Source: CAVQWT01 sp963717705
GTDB lineage: Bacteria > Pseudomonadota > Gammaproteobacteria > Burkholderiales > Casimicrobiaceae
Assembly: GCA_963717705.1 (NCBI GenBank)
Contig: CAVQWT010000005.1
Coordinates: 1-64,000, forward strand
Reading direction: 5' to 3'
Length of the DNA: 64,000 bases
Below, piece after piece: positions 50,678 to 60,000 of this stretch (position 1 is its first letter; each line of letters starts with the position of its first letter). The position numbers and the translations under genes were made by a program. Below the pieces are notes generated by a model. That model had not been told where the DNA came from. It worked only from the letters and a program-made list of their open reading frames with translations, and did no database searches.

Positions 50678-52516
50678 ATGACGATCGCTCCCCCCGCCGC
50701 ATCCGCGCCGGCGCCCGCGGCGCGGCATTCCGCACGGGCAGCGCCGGTCGCCCTTGCGCTGCTGATCGCGTCGCTCGCGACGCCGCTCGCCGCCACGGCG
50801 CAGAAGAGCCCGACGCCGCCGGCGACCAGCTCGGTGCTTCGCGTGTCGATGCTGGGCGACGTCGAGACGCTCGACCCGGCCCGCGCGCCCGAACTCGGGA
50901 CGATCAACTCGATCGCTCCGTTCTACCACCAGCTGCTGACCTACGACTACGGCTCGCGGCCGGTGCGGCTGATCCCATACGCCGCGACCGCGCTGCCGCA
51001 GCTGTCGGCGGACCGGCGCACGTACACGCTCAAGCTGCGGCCGGGGCTGCTGTTCGCGCCGCATCCGGCGTTCGGCGGCAAGCCGCGCGAGCTCGTCGCC
51101 GAGGATTTCGTCTACAGCTGGAAGCGCCTCGCCGACCCGGCGCACTCGTCGATGAGCTGGTCCGCGCTCGAGGGCCTGATCGAAGGCATGGACGACGCCG
51201 TCGGCCGCGCGCGGCGCGAATCGAAGCCCTTCGACTACGCGCAGTCGATCGCCGGGCTGCGCGCGACCGACCGCCACACGCTGGAGATCCGGCTCACGCG
51301 CCCGGACCCGACGTTCATCTACCAGCTCGCCTATGGAGGGCTGTCTGCGGTGCCGCGCGAGGTCGTCGAGGCCGAAGGCGCCGAGTTCTCGCGCAAGGCG
51401 ATCGGCAGCGGTCCGTATCAGGTCAGCCGCTTCCAGCCGGGCACCCGGCTCGACGTCGTGCGCAATCCGAACTTCAAGCCGCTGCCCTGGGAATTCTTCG
51501 CGCCGAACGCCCCCGCCGGAGAGCCGCTGGCGAAGCTGATGCGCGGGCGCAAGGTGCCACTGGTCGATCGCGTCGAAATGCTGCGGATCCCGGAGCCGTC
51601 GACCGCGGTGCTCGCGCTGACGCGGGGCGAGATCGACGTGATCGTCTATGCCCAGGCGGCCCTGGTCTTCGACGGCACGACGCTGAAGGCGCCGCTGCGC
51701 GAAGCCGGGATTCGCGCCGAGCGCGCGCCCGACCAGGGCATGTACCTGCTGCAGTTCAACATGCGCGATCCGCTGATCGGCGGCTTCGCCCCGGCGCAGG
51801 TCGCGCTGCGCCGCGCGATTGCGATGGCCATCGACGACGCCGCCTGGCTGCGCACCTTCGACCAGGGCGTCGGCACGGTGCGGCAGCACGTCATCGGCCC
51901 CGAGACCGCCGGCCACGACCCCGCATACCGCAATCCCAACGCCTACAACCCGGCGACTGCCAACGCGCTGCTCGACCGGATGGGCTACACGCGCGGCGCC
52001 GACGGCTGGCGCCGGCGGCCCGACGGCAGCCCGCTCGAGCTCCGCATGATCAACGGCACGACGACCGAGTCGCGGCGGCTGGCCGAGTTCATGAAGCGCA
52101 GCCTCGACGCGATCTCGGTCCGGGTGAGCTTCGACTCGATGCCCGGCGGCGACCGGCTGAAGCGGCTGTCGACCTGCCAGTTCCAGATGACGACGATGAG
52201 CTTCGGCGGCGGCGCGCCCGACGGCACCAGCGCGATGGGCAACTTCCACAGCCCGAACATCGGCACCGTCAACTTCTCGTGCTACAAGAACGACGATTTC
52301 GACCGCACCTACGAGCAGCTGCGGGTGATGCCGGCGGGGCCCGAGCGCGCGCCCGTGTTCGCCGCGCTGACGGCGCTGCTCGACGCACACGCGCCGGCGC
52401 GGATCCTGCCTTCCGCCGACGACGTGACGCTGCTCGGGCCGCGCGTGCGCGGCTTCGCGGTCAATCCCTACCTGCCGCTGCCCTACTACCTGCTGGACGT
52501 CGCCAGCGCCCCCTGA
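50678..52516 (+). CDS. Peptide-type ABC transporter substrate-binding protein (SBP family 5)
   Basis: A 612-residue periplasmic binding protein. After a long N-terminus the signal core VALALLIASLATPLAATAQK leads into RVSMLGDVETLDPARAPELG, ADRRTYTLKLRPGLLFAPHP, LVAEDFVYSWKRLADPAHSS and the family text GSGPYQVSRFQPGTRLDVV. The end of the mature protein is YLPLPYYLLDVASAP. No permease or ATPase genes adjoin, so it is an orphan receptor. With tctBA and the gamma-glutamyltransferase it may belong to a nutrient-scavenging cluster. Confidence 0.9.
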   Translation: MTIAPPAASAPAPAARHSARAAPVALALLIASLATPLAATAQKSPTPPATSSVLRVSMLGDVETLDPARAPELGTINSIAPFYHQLLTYDYGSRPVRLIPYAATALPQLSADRRTYTLKLRPGLLFAPHPAFGGKPRELVAEDFVYSWKRLADPAHSSMSWSALEGLIEGMDDAVGRARRESKPFDYAQSIAGLRATDRHTLEIRLTRPDPTFIYQLAYGGLSAVPREVVEAEGAEFSRKAIGSGPYQVSRFQPGTRLDVVRNPNFKPLPWEFFAPNAPAGEPLAKLMRGRKVPLVDRVEMLRIPEPSTAVLALTRGEIDVIVYAQAALVFDGTTLKAPLREAGIRAERAPDQGMYLLQFNMRDPLIGGFAPAQVALRRAIAMAIDDAAWLRTFDQGVGTVRQHVIGPETAGHDPAYRNPNAYNPATANALLDRMGYTRGADGWRRRPDGSPLELRMINGTTTESRRLAEFMKRSLDAISVRVSFDSMPGGDRLKRLSTCQFQMTTMSFGGGAPDGTSAMGNFHSPNIGTVNFSCYKNDDFDRTYEQLRVMPAGPERAPVFAALTALLDAHAPARILPSADDVTLLGPRVRGFAVNPYLPLPYYLLDVASAP

Positions 52517-52579
52517 GCGGGCGCCGCGCCGGCACCTCCGGCGGCGGCGTGCAGGCCGGAGCCCGCGGCGGCCGGGCCG

Positions 52580-53875
52580 CTACCTTCCTGCGGCCCGCCG
52601 GGCCGGGCGCTTCGCCGGGCGCTTCGCCGGTCCCGCCGCCGCTCCGATGGGCAGCACCTGGCGCAGCAGGCCCTCGCAGGTGGCCGGAGACATGTAGCGT
52701 GGCACCGGATAGTTGGTGTCGGCTTCCCAGCAGGCAGCCTTGGCCAGCCCGGGAATGTCCTCCTCGCGCAGCGCGTCGAGTTGCCGCGGGATGCCGAGCT
52801 GCCGGTTCAACGCCTCGACCGAGTCCAGGAACTTCTTCGCCAGGACCGGCGCTCGCTCGCCTTCCCTGCCGACCTTGGCGCGCACCGCCAGGATCGCCAG
52901 GCGTTTGGTGATCGACGGCGCGAGGAACCTGAGCACGTGCGGCAGCATGATCGCGTTCGCCAGGCCGTGCGGGGTGTGATACCTGCCGCCCAGCTGGTGC
53001 GCGATGGCGTGGACGTACCCGACGTTGGCGCGGGTGAACGCGAGGCCGGCGTACGTCGCCGCCAGCGCCATCTTCTCCCGCGCGACGAGGTCCTTGCCCT
53101 TCCGGTAGGCGACCGGCAGGTTGTCGTAGATCATGCCGACGGCCGCCAGCGCCATCCGGTCGGTGTACGCCGTCGCCCAGTGGCCGACGAATGCCTCGAC
53201 CGCGTGGGTCAGCGCGTCCATGCCGGTTGCCGCGGTCACCGCGGGCGGCAACCCGGTCATCAGCAACGGGTCGAGCGCCGCCATCTGTGGCACGAGGCGC
53301 GTGTCGGCGATGACGAGCTTCCTGCTGGTCTTCGGATCCGACACCACCGCGGCCACGGTCACTTCGGACCCGGTGCCTGCGGTCGTCGGCACCGCGTAGA
53401 TCGGCACCGGCGCGCGCAGTCCCCTGAAGTAGCCCGCCAGCTGCCGCGGATGCTTGTTGTTGGCGACCGCCAGCGCAATCGCCTTCGCCGCGTCCATCGG
53501 CGAGCCGCCGCCGAACGCCACGATGGCGTCGCAGCCCTGCTTCCGGTAGAACGCGATGCCCTTCTCGATCAGCGGGATCGGCGCGTCCGGCGTGATGGCG
53601 TCGAAGACGGCGTACGCGGTGCCGCCCGCCGACAGCGCCGCGGTCAGCTGGTCCGGCAGGCCCATCGCGGCAACGGTGCGGTCGGTGACGAGCAGGATCT
53701 TGCGGTGGCCGAAGCTGCACAGCGCCTCGCCCAGCCGCCGGCTCGAGCCCGGGCCGACCAGCAGCATCGGCTGCGGAATCGGCAACATCCCCGTGACCAC
53801 CCCGGCGGCACGCATCGCCGTCGACAGCCCGACGGACCGCACCACGTCGCCCACTACGGCCGGCATCTCGATCAT
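52580..53875 (-). CDS. Iron-type (group III) alcohol dehydrogenase with basic C-terminal tail
   Basis: A 431-residue Fe-dependent alcohol dehydrogenase. NAD domain: DAIVAFGGGSPMDAAKAIAL, YAVPTTAGTGSEVTVAAVVS. The metal-binding helix region has GMDALTHAVEAFVGHWATAY and HAIAHQLGGRYHTPHGLANA with the iron ligands Asp and His. After the fold ends near LRQVLPIGAAAG the protein carries the tail PAKRPAKRPARRAAGR, unusual for this enzyme class. ATG 53875 has a GGGAG box. It is divergent from the acyl-ACP-reductase-like gene, hinting at an aldehyde-to-alcohol step. Confidence 0.85.
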   Translation of the reverse strand: MIEMPAVVGDVVRSVGLSTAMRAAGVVTGMLPIPQPMLLVGPGSSRRLGEALCSFGHRKILLVTDRTVAAMGLPDQLTAALSAGGTAYAVFDAITPDAPIPLIEKGIAFYRKQGCDAIVAFGGGSPMDAAKAIALAVANNKHPRQLAGYFRGLRAPVPIYAVPTTAGTGSEVTVAAVVSDPKTSRKLVIADTRLVPQMAALDPLLMTGLPPAVTAATGMDALTHAVEAFVGHWATAYTDRMALAAVGMIYDNLPVAYRKGKDLVAREKMALAATYAGLAFTRANVGYVHAIAHQLGGRYHTPHGLANAIMLPHVLRFLAPSITKRLAILAVRAKVGREGERAPVLAKKFLDSVEALNRQLGIPRQLDALREEDIPGLAKAACWEADTNYPVPRYMSPATCEGLLRQVLPIGAAAGPAKRPAKRPARRAAGR

Positions 53876-54117
53876 TTCGTCTCCCGCGTCGTTGCCCCCG
53901 GACCTGTCAGATTGCACCAATCCGCCCCCACGGACCAGTGGGCCGCCGAGCCGGTTCTTGGACGCAGATCAAATCGGCGCCGGATTCCCCGCCCATTCGA
54001 TGCCGGGTATCGCCGTACAATTTCCGGAGATGGCCAGGGGCCGGCGATCGGGATGGATGCCAGGCGCCGATTTCCGACGCCGCGGCGAATCCGCGGCGAC
54101 CCGGCGGGAGGAAGACA

Positions 54118-56385
54118 ATGAAGACAGTGGTCGGCATCAGCCTGGGCGCGGGCGACCAGGATTTCGAGTTCAGCACCCGCTTCATGGGGCACCGGTTCAA
54201 CGTCCGGCGCCTGGGCACGAACGGCAGCACCGCCAGGGCGGTCAAGCTGCTGAAGCACTGGCAGCTGCACGCCGACGCGATCGGGCTGGGGGTGGTGAAG
54301 GACAGCTACACCGTCGGGTCGAAGCGCTACGTCGAGAAGGACAGCGCGCGAATGAAGGACGCGGTGACCCGCGTTCCCGTCACCACCGGCGGGCGCCTGG
54401 GCGACATCCTGCAGGAATGGGCGCTGCGGCACGTCCAGGGCAAGCTCGGCGACTACTTCAACAACGCCAAGGTGCTCTTCTTCTCCGGGCGGACCAACTA
54501 CAAGCTGGCGCAGTCGATGTCGGAGTACACGCAGAACCTCCAGTTCGCCGATCCACTGCTGCAGCTCGGCGTGCCCAAGATGCTGACGGCGCTGGACACG
54601 CTGGAGCTCTACACCAGCGGCGCCCATTACGTGCTCGACTGGACGCCGGACGCCCTGATGGCGTCGGCCCCGGTCCGGGAGTGGACCAAGTTCGTGCTGC
54701 GCAAGGCGATGCAGGACGCGACCGTCATCGTCGCGCCGGTGCACGAGCTGGACACCTTCGGTGCGGAGGAACTCGCGGGCAAGACCATCATCACTTCGAC
54801 GGTCAATGACCGGCGGATCGCGCACTTCAAGGAAAAGGGCGTCCACCTGGTGATCGACGGCTCGCCGATGCTGTTCGACCACGTGCTGGGCCCGAGCCTG
54901 CTCGATGCGATGATCATCGCCGCGACGGAAAAGGCGCCGGACGAGATCCTCGAGGACGACTACCTGGAGATCATCACCGACCTCCAGCTCGAGCCCCGCA
55001 TCATCTACCCGAACGGCTTCAGGCGCGTCAACCGCTTCGCCTTCGTCATCCATCCGCTGTCGCAGGAATACTTCAAGAACATCAAGCCGATCGAGCTGCT
55101 CTCGCAGGTGTCCCCGCCGGTGTTCATGAACACGCTGGAGAAGGCGATGGCGTACGCGCCGCCCTTCGTCTACACCAAGGTGACGGGCATCAAGTCGCCG
55201 ACCGGCGTCGAGACCGAAGGCTGGCTGATCTCGGTGGGCGGCACGCCCAAGGAGATCATGAGCCACAGCCCCGAGTTCACCTACCGCCGCCTGCTCGATG
55301 CCGCGCGGATGGCCAAGCGCCTCGGGGCGCAGATCATGGGCCTCGGCGCCTTCACCAAGGTCGTCGGCGACGCCGGCCTCACCGTCGCGCGGCGCGCACC
55401 GCTGCCGATCACCACCGGCAACAGCTACAGCGCGTCCGGCGCGCTGTGGGCCGCGCACGACGCCGTGCTTCGCCTCGGCCTCGTGCCCGCGCCGAAGCGC
55501 GGGGACAAGGTGAAGTTCAAGGCGATGGTCGTGGGCGCCACCGGCGCCATCGGCTCGGTCTGCGCGCGCCTGCTGGCGATGGTCGCCGAGGAGGTCTACA
55601 TGGTCTCCCCGGAGACCGCCAAGCTGCTGTCGCTCAAGGGTTCGATCCTGAAGGAGACGCCGGACGCGAAGCTGTTCCTGTCTTCGCGCGCCGACAAGGA
55701 CATCGCCGACATGGACATGATCGTCACCGCGACGTCCGGCGCCGGCAAGAAGATCCTCGACATCATGAAGGTCAAGCCCGGCTGCGTGATCACCGACGTC
55801 GCCCGGCCGCTGGACCTTCCGCCGGAGGAAGTGGCCAAGCGGCCGGACGTGCTGGTGATCGAGTCCGGCGAGATCCTGCTGCCGGGCAAGGTGTCGATGA
55901 ACAACATCGGTCTGCCGAAGAACGTCGCCTACGCCTGTCTCGCCGAGACCATCGTCCTCGCGCTCGAAGGCCGGTTCGAGAATTTCACCGTCGGCCGCAA
56001 CATCGAATGGGAGAAGGTGCGCGAGATCTACCGCCTCGGCCGCAAGCACGGGATGAAGCTGGCGGCGATTTCCGGGGTCAACGGCCCGTTCTCCGACGCC
56101 GACATCCGCCGCGTGCGCAGGCTGGCGCTGGCCGCGCGCGCGACAGCGGCGAGGGGCGCGAAGCCCGCGCGGACCAGCGGGACCCGAGGGACCGGGCGGA
56201 CCGTGGCATCGAAGCGGGTCGTGAAGGTCGCCGCGCCCCCCAAGGGGGCGAAGCTGCCGGCGAAACCGGCGCCGCGGAAGCCTGCGGCGGAACCGAAGCG
56301 GCGGAAGCCTGCCTCGAAGCCGGCGCCGCGGAAGCCGGCGGCCACCCGGCGCGGAGGAGCCGGGAAAGCCGGCGCGACGAGCTGA
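54118..56385 (+). CDS. Acyl-ACP reductase-like enzyme with a large N-terminal extension and histone H1-like tail
   Basis: A 755-residue protein. From about residue 320 to 670 it parallels cyanobacterial long-chain acyl-ACP reductase. AKRLGAQIMGLGAFTKVVGD and PLPITTGNSYSASGALW (TTGN at 431-434) are followed by the NADP fold MVVGATGAIGSVCARLLA (Gly473). YACLAETIVLALEGRFENF, with Cys607, aligns with the cysteine that forms the acyl-enzyme in the cyanobacterial protein. Then VGRNIEWEKVREIYRLGRKH. Residues 1-310 are an N-terminal region I do not recognise (FMGHRFNVRRLGTNGSTARA, FFSGRTNYKLAQSMSEYTQN). The last 75 residues are a Lys/Ala/Pro-rich basic tail. ATG 54118 follows GGAGG. A -10-like TACAAT lies at 54016-54021. 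Confidence 0.7.
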   Translation: MKTVVGISLGAGDQDFEFSTRFMGHRFNVRRLGTNGSTARAVKLLKHWQLHADAIGLGVVKDSYTVGSKRYVEKDSARMKDAVTRVPVTTGGRLGDILQEWALRHVQGKLGDYFNNAKVLFFSGRTNYKLAQSMSEYTQNLQFADPLLQLGVPKMLTALDTLELYTSGAHYVLDWTPDALMASAPVREWTKFVLRKAMQDATVIVAPVHELDTFGAEELAGKTIITSTVNDRRIAHFKEKGVHLVIDGSPMLFDHVLGPSLLDAMIIAATEKAPDEILEDDYLEIITDLQLEPRIIYPNGFRRVNRFAFVIHPLSQEYFKNIKPIELLSQVSPPVFMNTLEKAMAYAPPFVYTKVTGIKSPTGVETEGWLISVGGTPKEIMSHSPEFTYRRLLDAARMAKRLGAQIMGLGAFTKVVGDAGLTVARRAPLPITTGNSYSASGALWAAHDAVLRLGLVPAPKRGDKVKFKAMVVGATGAIGSVCARLLAMVAEEVYMVSPETAKLLSLKGSILKETPDAKLFLSSRADKDIADMDMIVTATSGAGKKILDIMKVKPGCVITDVARPLDLPPEEVAKRPDVLVIESGEILLPGKVSMNNIGLPKNVAYACLAETIVLALEGRFENFTVGRNIEWEKVREIYRLGRKHGMKLAAISGVNGPFSDADIRRVRRLALAARATAARGAKPARTSGTRGTGRTVASKRVVKVAAPPKGAKLPAKPAPRKPAAEPKRRKPASKPAPRKPAATRRGGAGKAGATS

Positions 56386-56409
56386 GGCCGCGGCCCGGCG
56401 CGGCCCGGA

Positions 56410-57027
56410 TCAGACCGCCCGCGCCTTCAGCGTCGACAGCGGCAGCAGCTCGGGCAGCTCGAGGCGCTTGCGCCCCGGCTCCTCCGCGGCCAGCGGCCTG
56501 GCCGCGTGCATGGTCGCGAGGCACCGGCGCGTGAGTTCCTGGTACGTCTGCGTTCCCTCGACCTTCCACGCCAGCTCGGCGTCGGTCAGCGCGCGCACGA
56601 TCTTCGCCGGGACGCCCGCCGCCAGCGACCGCGGCGGCACCACCATGCCCGCCTTGACGAACGCCATCGCCGCGACGATCGCCGATTCGCCGACGACCGC
56701 GTTGTCGTTGACCACGGCGTTCATGCCGACCAGCCCGTTGTGCTGGACGCGGCAGCCGTGCAGGATCGCGCCGTGGCCGATGTGGCCTTCCTCCTCGACC
56801 ACGGTGTCGACGCTGGGAAACGAGTGCAGGATGCAGCTGTCCTGGATGTTGGCGCCGGCGCGGATCTCGATCCGGCCGAAGTCGCCGCGCAGGCTGGCGC
56901 AGGGCCCGATGTAGCAGCCGGGCCCGATCACGACGTCGCCGATCAGCACGGCGGACGGGTGCACGAAGGCGGTCGGGTCGACGACCGGCGTCAGGCCATC
57001 GATCGAATACACGGTCAGCTCGGTCAT
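56410..57027 (-). CDS. PaaY/CaiE-like hexapeptide-repeat protein (gamma-carbonic-anhydrase fold)
   Basis: A 205-residue left-handed beta-helix protein: SIDGLTPVVDPTAFVHPSAV, LIGDVVIGPGCYIGPCASLR, GDFGRIEIRAGANIQDSCIL, HSFPSVDTVVEEEGHIGHGA, LHGCRVQHNGLVGMNAVVND. Metal-type histidines appear in HIGHGAILHGC. The text is closest to PaaY and CaiE, a thioesterase/carbonic-anhydrase-like family tied to phenylacetate or carnitine metabolism. No paa or cai genes are nearby, so the substrate is open. Confidence 0.85.
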   Translation of the reverse strand: MTELTVYSIDGLTPVVDPTAFVHPSAVLIGDVVIGPGCYIGPCASLRGDFGRIEIRAGANIQDSCILHSFPSVDTVVEEEGHIGHGAILHGCRVQHNGLVGMNAVVNDNAVVGESAIVAAMAFVKAGMVVPPRSLAAGVPAKIVRALTDAELAWKVEGTQTYQELTRRCLATMHAARPLAAEEPGRKRLELPELLPLSTLKARAV

Positions 57028-57095
57028 CGCTTGCCTCGTCGTTCGTCCTGCCTGCGGGCCGCGCCGCCGTGAGCCGGAGCCACGGCGACCGCGGG

Positions 57096-60000
57096 TCAGC
57101 CCAGCCAGCGTCGCGCGTTGCGGAACATCCGCAGCCACGGCGACGCCTCGCCCCATCCCTCCGGCCGCCACGACATCTGCACGCTGCGGAACACGCGCTC
57201 GGGATGCGGCATCAGGATGGTGAAGCGGCCGTCGGCCGTCGTGAGCCCGGTGATGCCCTGCGGCGAGCCGTTGGGATTGTACGGGTAGCGCTCGGTCGGC
57301 GCGCCGCGATCGTCGACGAAGCGCAGCGCCACCAGCGGCTCGACGGCGGCAAGGTGAGCGGCGTCGCGGAACTCGGCCTGCCCCTCGCCGTGCGCGGTGG
57401 CGACCGGGAGGCGGCTGCCCGCCATGCCGGCGAAGAACAGGCTCGGCGACGGCTGCACCTCGAGCAGCGCGAGGCGCGCCTCGAACTGCTCGGAGCGGTT
57501 GCGGACGAAGTGCGGCCACAGCGCGGCGCCCGGCACGAGCTCGCGCAGGTTGCTCATCATCTGGCAGCCGTTGCACACGCCCAGCGCGAACACGTCCGCG
57601 CGCCCGAGGAACGCGGCGAAGTCGTCGCGGGCCCGGGCGTTGAAGAGAATCGACTTGGCCCAGCCCTCGCCGGCGCCGAGCACGTCGCCGTAGGAGAAGC
57701 CGCCGCAGGCGACGAAGCCCGCGAAGTCGGCCAGCGTCCTGCGCCCGGCGATCAGGTCGCTCATGTGGACGTCGAAGGCGTCGAAGCCGGCGCGGGTGAA
57801 CGCCGCCGCCATCTCGACCTGGCCGTTGACGCCCTGCTCGCGCAGGATCGCCACGCGCGGCCGCGCGCCGGTCGCGACGAACGGCGCGGCGACATCGTCG
57901 TCGGGATCGAACGCGAGGCGCGGCGCGAGCCCCGGGTCGGCGCGGTCGTCGATCCGCGCGTATTCCTCGTCGGCGCAGTCGGGGTGGTCGCGCAGCCGCT
58001 GCAGCTGATGGGTGGTGGCCGACCAGGCGCGGTGCAGGTCGACGCGCGACTCGTCGAGGACGACCGCGCCGCGCTGCCGGATGCGCACGCGCTCGCCCGC
58101 CGTCGGAGCGCCGAGGTCGTGCACCGCGGCGCCGCACGCGGCGAACGCCGCCGCCGCCCGCGCCGCTTCGGCGGCCGCCACCTGGACGACGGCGCCCAGC
58201 TCCTCGGCGAACAGCGCGGCCAGCGGCGCCACGGCGCCGGGCAATTCGACGTCGAGCCCGCAGCGCGCGGCGAAGCTCATTTCCGCCAGCGTCGAGAACA
58301 AGCCGCCGTCGCCGAGGTCGTGGTACGCGAGCAGCGTGCGGTCGAGCGCGAGCGCGCGCACCGTCGCCATGAAGCCCGCGAGCCGCGCCGGGTCATCGAC
58401 GTCGGGCGCGTCGTTGCCGAGCTGGCCGAGGACCTGCGCCAGCGCCGAGGCGCCGAGGCGCAGCCGCCCGGCGGAGAGGTCGATCCACAGAAGGCGCGTC
58501 GGCCCGCGGTCCAGCCTGAGCAGCGGCGTCAGCGCGTGCCGGACGTCGGGCACGTGGACGAACGCCGACACGATCAGCGACACCGGCGAGGTCACCGCGT
58601 GCTCGCCGGCGTCGTCGCTCCAGCGCGTCTGCATCGACATCGAGTCCTTGCCGACGGGGATGGCGACGCCCAGCGCGGGGCAGAGTTCCAGCGCGACCGC
58701 GCGGACGGTGTCGAACAGCGCCGCGTCCTCGCCGGGGTGGCCGGCGGGCGCCATCCAGTTGGCCGACAGCTTGACGTGCGCGAGCGTCACGTCGCCGGCC
58801 GCGGCGAGGTTGGTCAGCGCCTCGCCGACCGCCATCCGGCCCGACGCCGGGGCGTCGATCAGCGCCAGCGGTGGCCGCTCGCCGATCGCCATCGCCTCGC
58901 CCGCGTAACCCTCGAAGTCGACCAGCGTCACCGCGCAGTCGGCCACCGGCACCTGCCACGGCCCAACCATCGGGTCGCGCGCGCACAGCCCGCCGACGGT
59001 GCGGTCGCCGATGGTGACGAGGAACGTCTTGTCGGCGACCGCGGGGAACTGCAGCACGCGGTACGCGGCGTCGCGGACGGTGACCCCGGCGAGGTCCAGC
59101 GGCGGCAACTCGCGCGGCACGCGGACGACGTCGCGGGTCATCTTCGGCGGCTTGCCGAGCAGCACGTCGAGGTCCATGTCGACCGGCTCGTTGCCGAACT
59201 TCGGATCGGCGACGACGAGGCGCTGGTCCGCGGTCGCGCGGCCGACGACGGCGAACGGGCAGCGCTCGCGCTCGCACATCGCGGCGAAGCGGGCGAGGTC
59301 CCGCTCGCGGATCGCCAGCACGTAGCGCTCCTGCGCCTCGTTGCACCAGATTTCCTTCGGCGCCATGCCCGGCTCCTCGGACGGCACCGCGCGCAGGTCG
59401 AAGCGACCGCCGACGCCGCCGCCGTGCACCAGCTCCGGCAGCGCGTTCGACAGCCCGCCCGCGCCGACGTCGTGCACCGACAGGATCGGATTGCCGGCGC
59501 CCTGCTGCCAGCAGCGGTCGATGACTTCCTGCGCCCGGCGCTGGATCTCGGCGTTGCCGCGCTGCACCGAGTCGAAATCGAGGTCCGCGGCGTTCGCCCC
59601 CGTCGCCATCGACGACGCCGCACCGCCGCCGAGCCCGATCAGCATGCCGGGTCCGCCGAGCTGGATCAGCAGCGCGCCGGGCTCGAGCGGCGCCTTCAGC
59701 GAGTGCGCGGCGTCGAGGTTGCCGACGCCGCCGGCGATCATGATCGGCTTGTGGAAGCCGCGCACCGCGCCGGCCACCGTCTGCTCGAAGGTGCGGAAGT
59801 AGCCGGCGAGATTGGGCCGGCCGAACTCGTTGTTGAACGCCGCGCCGCCGATCGGGCCTTCGAGCATGATCGACAGCGGCGTGGCGATGCGCTCGGGCTT
59901 TTCCAGGGGCGCTTCCCACGGCTGCGGCAGGCCGGGCAGGCGCAGGTGCGACACGGTGAAGCCGGTCAGCCCCGCCTTCGGCTTCGCGCCGCTGCCGGTC

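Noticed and set aside
52695..52725. Second sigma-54-like element (TGGCAC followed by TTGG)
   Set aside because: Spacing is wrong and it lies inside the alcohol dehydrogenase gene.
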